Shown one piece after another: positions 14,548-16,920 of a stretch of 16,920 nucleotides of DNA. The notes under the pieces were generated by a model. The model made no database searches. It saw only the letters and a list, made by a program, of their open reading frames with translations, and had not been told where the DNA came from. Numbering within the stretch: position 1 is the first letter of the stretch; every line of letters begins with the position of its first letter. The stretch spans positions 1-16,920 of the forward strand of contig CANCOY010000079.1 in NCBI GenBank assembly GCA_947379865.1, written 5' to 3'. The stretch is from Acetobacteraceae bacterium (lineage in GTDB: Bacteria; Pseudomonadota; Alphaproteobacteria; Zavarziniales; Zavarziniaceae). Made by a program: the position numbers and the translations under genes.

Positions 14548-14733
14548 ATGACGACCGAAGCGCCCGAAACCATCACGGTTGAAGACACCATCATCGCCTG
14601 CGATGGCGGCGGCGGCGCCCTTGGCCACCCCCGCGTCTATCTGAACATGGCCGACAAGGGCCGCGTCGAATGCGGCTATTGCGACCGCCTGTTCATCCTC
14701 GACCCCAAGGCCAAGCCCAAGTCGCATCACTGA
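14548..14733 (+). CDS. CHCC zinc-finger domain protein (zf-CHCC, NDUFS6-like)
   Basis: A 61-aa protein from the ATG at 14548, with AGGGGGA at 14536-14541 supporting this start over longer ones. It has the zf-CHCC pattern: Cys18, His27 (GALGHPRVYL), Cys42 and Cys45 (VECGYCDRLFIL). The family is widespread in alphaproteobacteria and is homologous to the zinc-binding NDUFS6 accessory subunit of mitochondrial complex I. A structural or assembly role at NADH dehydrogenase is therefore suggested but not shown. It has host-like codon usage and probably forms its own short transcript, with a hairpin after it. Confidence 0.88.
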   Translation: MTTEAPETITVEDTIIACDGGGGALGHPRVYLNMADKGRVECGYCDRLFILDPKAKPKSHH

Positions 14734-14742
14734 AACGACATC

Positions 14743-14764
14743 AGGAATCCTTGCCAGGATTCCT
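14743..14764 (+). terminator. Hairpin after the CHCC zinc-finger gene
   Basis: AGGAATCC, loop TTGCCA, GGATTCCT: a perfect 8-bp stem 9 nt after the stop. No T-run follows, so termination is uncertain. It separates host-like sequence from the DUF5131-TcmP unit. Confidence 0.4.
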
Positions 14765-14802
14765 TGGCGCACGTACGATTCGCCCGGGTTTCTGGGTGAA
14801 GC

Positions 14803-15549
14803 ATGGCAGACAAATCCGCAATCGAGTGGACTGATGCGACGTGGAACCCCGTTACGGGTTGCACAAAGCTCAGCCGTGGCTGCGACCACTGCTATGCTGA
14901 ACGTTTCGCCGAGCGCTTCCGGGGCGTTCCCGGGCATCCCTTCGAGACTGGTTTCGATCTGACGCTGCGGCCCGAGCGGCTGAGGCAGCCGCTGTTGTGG
15001 AAACGCCCGCGCACGATTTTCGTCAATTCGATGAGCGACCTGTTCCACAAGCATGTGCCCACCCCATTCATCGATCAGGTGTTCGACACCATGGAGCGCG
15101 CCGACTGGCATGTGTTCCAGGTATTGACCAAGCGCAGCTCTCTGCTGGGCGATTATCTGAAGGCCCGTTACACCACGCGCCCTGCCCCAGCGCATATCTG
15201 GTGCGGGGTATCGGTAGAGGATGCGCAGGCAAAATCCCGCATCAAACACCTTCGCAATGCGCCAGCCTCAATTCGCTTCCTGTCTCTCGAACCCCTGCTC
15301 GGCCCCCTCGGCACCCTCGACCTGTCAGGGATCAACTGGGTGATTGCGGGTGGCGAGAGCGGCCCAGGTGCGCGCCCGATGGAAGCCGATTGGGTACGGT
15401 CGATCCGCGACCAATGCCGCGACCAGAGCACCGCCTTCTTTTTCAAGCAATGGGGCGGGATCCGGCCCAAGAGCGGCGGTCGCCTGCTGGACAATCAGGA
15501 ATGGAATGAATATCCTTTATTTCATGATCGAGGTGTAGCTGCGGAGTAA
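14803..15549 (+). CDS. DUF5131 / phage Gp37-Gp68 family three-Cys-motif protein
   Basis: This 248-aa protein begins MADKSAIEWTDATWNPVTGC and carries Cys20, Cys27 and Cys30 in GCTKLSRGCDHCYAE, the three-cysteine motif that defines the family. Further conserved blocks are FVNSMSDLFH, WHVFQVLTKR, WCGVSVED and IAGGESGPGARPM. The arrangement resembles radical SAM proteins (cluster-binding cysteines near the N-terminus of a small barrel), but with C-x6-C-x2-C rather than C-x3-C-x2-C. It is often phage- or mobile-element-borne and its reaction is unknown. The gene lies 10 nt before TcmP, its usual partner. The ribosome site is weak (GGTGAA). Confidence 0.9.
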   Translation: MADKSAIEWTDATWNPVTGCTKLSRGCDHCYAERFAERFRGVPGHPFETGFDLTLRPERLRQPLLWKRPRTIFVNSMSDLFHKHVPTPFIDQVFDTMERADWHVFQVLTKRSSLLGDYLKARYTTRPAPAHIWCGVSVEDAQAKSRIKHLRNAPASIRFLSLEPLLGPLGTLDLSGINWVIAGGESGPGARPMEADWVRSIRDQCRDQSTAFFFKQWGGIRPKSGGRLLDNQEWNEYPLFHDRGVAAE

Positions 15550-15559
15550 GCGCAAAACC

Positions 15560-16675
15560 GTGTCGGATGCCCTGACAGCAGCCAGTTGGCCACTTGAGCC
15601 CCACACGGCAGCCAAGCTCAAAATCCTCGGCGCCTACCTGCGCGCTTGGTTCCCGATCATCGCCCAGGGCAGTAGTTTTGACCGCATCATCTATATCGAC
15701 GGCTTTGCTGGCCCCGGGCGATACAAAAAAGGTGAAGACGGGTCGCCGATCATTGCGCTGAAGGCAGCCCTAGGCGTACCACCGCGCGAAAATCAGATAC
15801 CATTAGAGTTCCATTTTGTCGAGCGCAAGCGGCGAGTGTCGGCTACACTGAAGGCCAATATCGAATATCTCAAGCAGCATCGGAAAATTCCGCCACACAT
15901 CGAGATTCATGTGCATGAGCGTCAGACCTTTGCAGAGGCTTACGAGCAGCACATACGTGGGCGTCTGCTGGCTCATGCCCGCGCACCAGCTTTTGCCCTG
16001 GTCGATCCCTTTGGCTGGACCGGCATGCCAATGCAGATCCTGTCTGAGCTAATGGAGCGACCCAGCACTGAAATTCTTGTGAATTTTATGTTTGAGGAGA
16101 TCAATCGGTTCATAAAACACCTCCAACAAGAACAAAACTTCGATTCACTGTATGGCTGCCCCGAATGGCGCAGGGCCTTTGATCTGAGCGGCTTCGACCG
16201 CAAGAGGTTTATCCACGACCTTTACGGCGAGCAGTTGCGGAACGCAGCGGGCGCACGCTACGTCCGATCCTTCGAGATGCGTAACAGCCGAAATGCAACC
16301 GACTACTTTCTATATTTTGCAAGTAATAACATCCTTGGCCTAGCCAAAATGAAAGAGGCTATGTGGAAAATTGCCCCAAGTGGGGACTTTACATTTTCCG
16401 ACGCCACAAACTTTGATCAATGCGTACTTTTCGAACCCGAACCGAACCGGCAAATGCTTCGGCACCTCATCGCGGAGCGGTTTGCAAAACAGCGGGCGAC
16501 GGTGCAGCAGGTGGAGAACTTCGTCGTCGAGGAAACGCCGTTTCTCGCTACCCACTACAAGAAGCAGGTCCTCAAAGAGATGGAGGCGGATCAGGCCTTG
16601 AGGTATCTGGATCCTCCCACAAACCGCCCCCGAGGCACCTTCGCCAGCAAGTCGGCAGTGCTTGAGTTTTTGTAA
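15560..16675 (+). CDS. tcmP: Three-Cys-motif partner protein TcmP
   Basis: This 371-aa protein starts at GTG 15560 (SDALTAASWPLEPHTAAKL), with GGAG at 15543-15546, 10 nt after the DUF5131 stop. It matches the TcmP family that accompanies three-Cys-motif proteins. Three segments look like a class I SAM-methyltransferase fold: IYIDGFAGPGRY (44-55, glycine-rich loop), HFVERK (Glu88) and ALVDPFGWTGMP (146-157, in the catalytic-loop place). The later FLYFASNNILGLAKMKEAMW (250-269) is a family hallmark as I recall it. A methyltransferase role is an inference; substrate, protein, RNA or DNA, is unknown. Its lower GC and place next to an IS end suggest horizontal transfer. Confidence 0.9.
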   Translation: MSDALTAASWPLEPHTAAKLKILGAYLRAWFPIIAQGSSFDRIIYIDGFAGPGRYKKGEDGSPIIALKAALGVPPRENQIPLEFHFVERKRRVSATLKANIEYLKQHRKIPPHIEIHVHERQTFAEAYEQHIRGRLLAHARAPAFALVDPFGWTGMPMQILSELMERPSTEILVNFMFEEINRFIKHLQQEQNFDSLYGCPEWRRAFDLSGFDRKRFIHDLYGEQLRNAAGARYVRSFEMRNSRNATDYFLYFASNNILGLAKMKEAMWKIAPSGDFTFSDATNFDQCVLFEPEPNRQMLRHLIAERFAKQRATVQQVENFVVEETPFLATHYKKQVLKEMEADQALRYLDPPTNRPRGTFASKSAVLEFL

Positions 16676-16704
16676 CCCGCGCAAGCCCGACTTCGTTACC
16701 CCCC

Positions 16705-16772
16705 TCACCGCTGCAGGCGGGCTGCCGTCGCGGCTTCGTTGTCGCGGTAGCCGTTGAAGGCGTCGAGGACGC
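16705..16772 (-). pseudogene. Possible 3' stub of a gene interrupted by the IS630 element
   Basis: The minus strand next to the IS end reads GVLDAFNGYRDNEAATAARL, then QR and a stop at 16705-16707. The composition looks coding, and the stub begins exactly at the proposed insertion point. No family is recognised. Confidence 0.25.
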
Positions 16773-16920
16773 CTAGTGGATTGATTCCAACATTTGGTGC
16801 CCTCGTCTGACGGCGGCGATGATTTTGTCAGGATCGGCGGTCCAGACAAAGGGCTTTGGGGCTTGATTGTGCTCGGCGACGAAGCGATTGATCGCCGCCT
16901 GCAGATCGACGATGCCCCGG
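16773..16920 (-). CDS. IS630-family transposase, C-terminal 48 residues (runs off right edge)
   Basis: The minus strand reads RGIVDLQAAINRFVAEHNQA then PKPFVWTADPDKIIAAVRRG and ends HQMLESIH-stop (TAG at 16775-16773). The block AAIN-x-F-x-x-EHN-x-x-PKPFVWT-x-x-x-x-KI is the standard C-terminus of IS630-type (DDE, Tc1/mariner-like) transposases. Upstream catalytic residues are outside the window. The stop codon falls within CTAG (16773-16776), the preferred IS630 target, so the element's end probably abuts it and the duplicated TA may complete the stop. The element closes the right side of the DUF5131-TcmP unit. Confidence 0.85.
   Translation of the reverse strand, partial: RGIVDLQAAINRFVAEHNQAPKPFVWTADPDKIIAAVRRGHQMLESIH

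Overview
The window looks like a GC-rich alphaproteobacterial chromosome segment in which ordinary housekeeping and metabolic genes alternate with accessory DNA. The host assignment is an inference from the strong GC bias at third codon positions and from the gene set: a COQ7-type ubiquinone hydroxylase, a 61-aa CHCC zinc-finger protein, an iron-sulfur photolyase with DUF2256 beside it, and a GFA-family protein. No rRNA gene, complete tRNA gene or CRISPR array was found.

Layout. The left edge (1-764) is mobile debris: the first 23 codons of an IS5-type transposase leaving the window on the minus strand, then a decayed tyrosine recombinase. Positions 765-3137 hold a PAPS-type sulfotransferase and, after about 550 bp of non-coding DNA, a markedly AT-rich glycosyltransferase. 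Both probably act on surface glycans and look imported. The glycosyltransferase abuts a truncated PIN-domain toxin whose antitoxin survives (3118-3614). Positions 3735-7990 are typical host genes: a GFA/CENP-V-type zinc protein with a tandem-repeat N-terminus, a small unknown protein, a class C beta-lactamase-like serine hydrolase, a convergent PaaK-like adenylating enzyme, and a GST followed by a strong terminator.

Positions 8300-9762 carry an AbiE-type toxin-antitoxin locus with a full-length antitoxin/repressor (AbiEi), two candidate operators, and a toxin (AbiEii) whose catalytic middle has been deleted. Next to it are unrecognised gene scraps. Positions 9763-12110 form a divergent light/redox cluster: an FeS-BCP photolyase on the minus strand facing a DUF2256 zinc protein that overlaps a COQ7-like di-iron protein by 4 nt. 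A large secreted alpha/beta hydrolase (12143-14305, minus) and a CHCC zinc-finger protein (14548-14733) follow.

The right end holds a two-gene unit, a DUF5131 three-Cys-motif protein and its TcmP partner, ending next to the 3' end of an IS630-type transposase that leaves the window. The most system-like content is this DUF5131-TcmP pair and the photolyase/DUF2256/COQ7-like cluster. The toxin-antitoxin loci are both disarmed on the toxin side, one by truncation and one by internal deletion.
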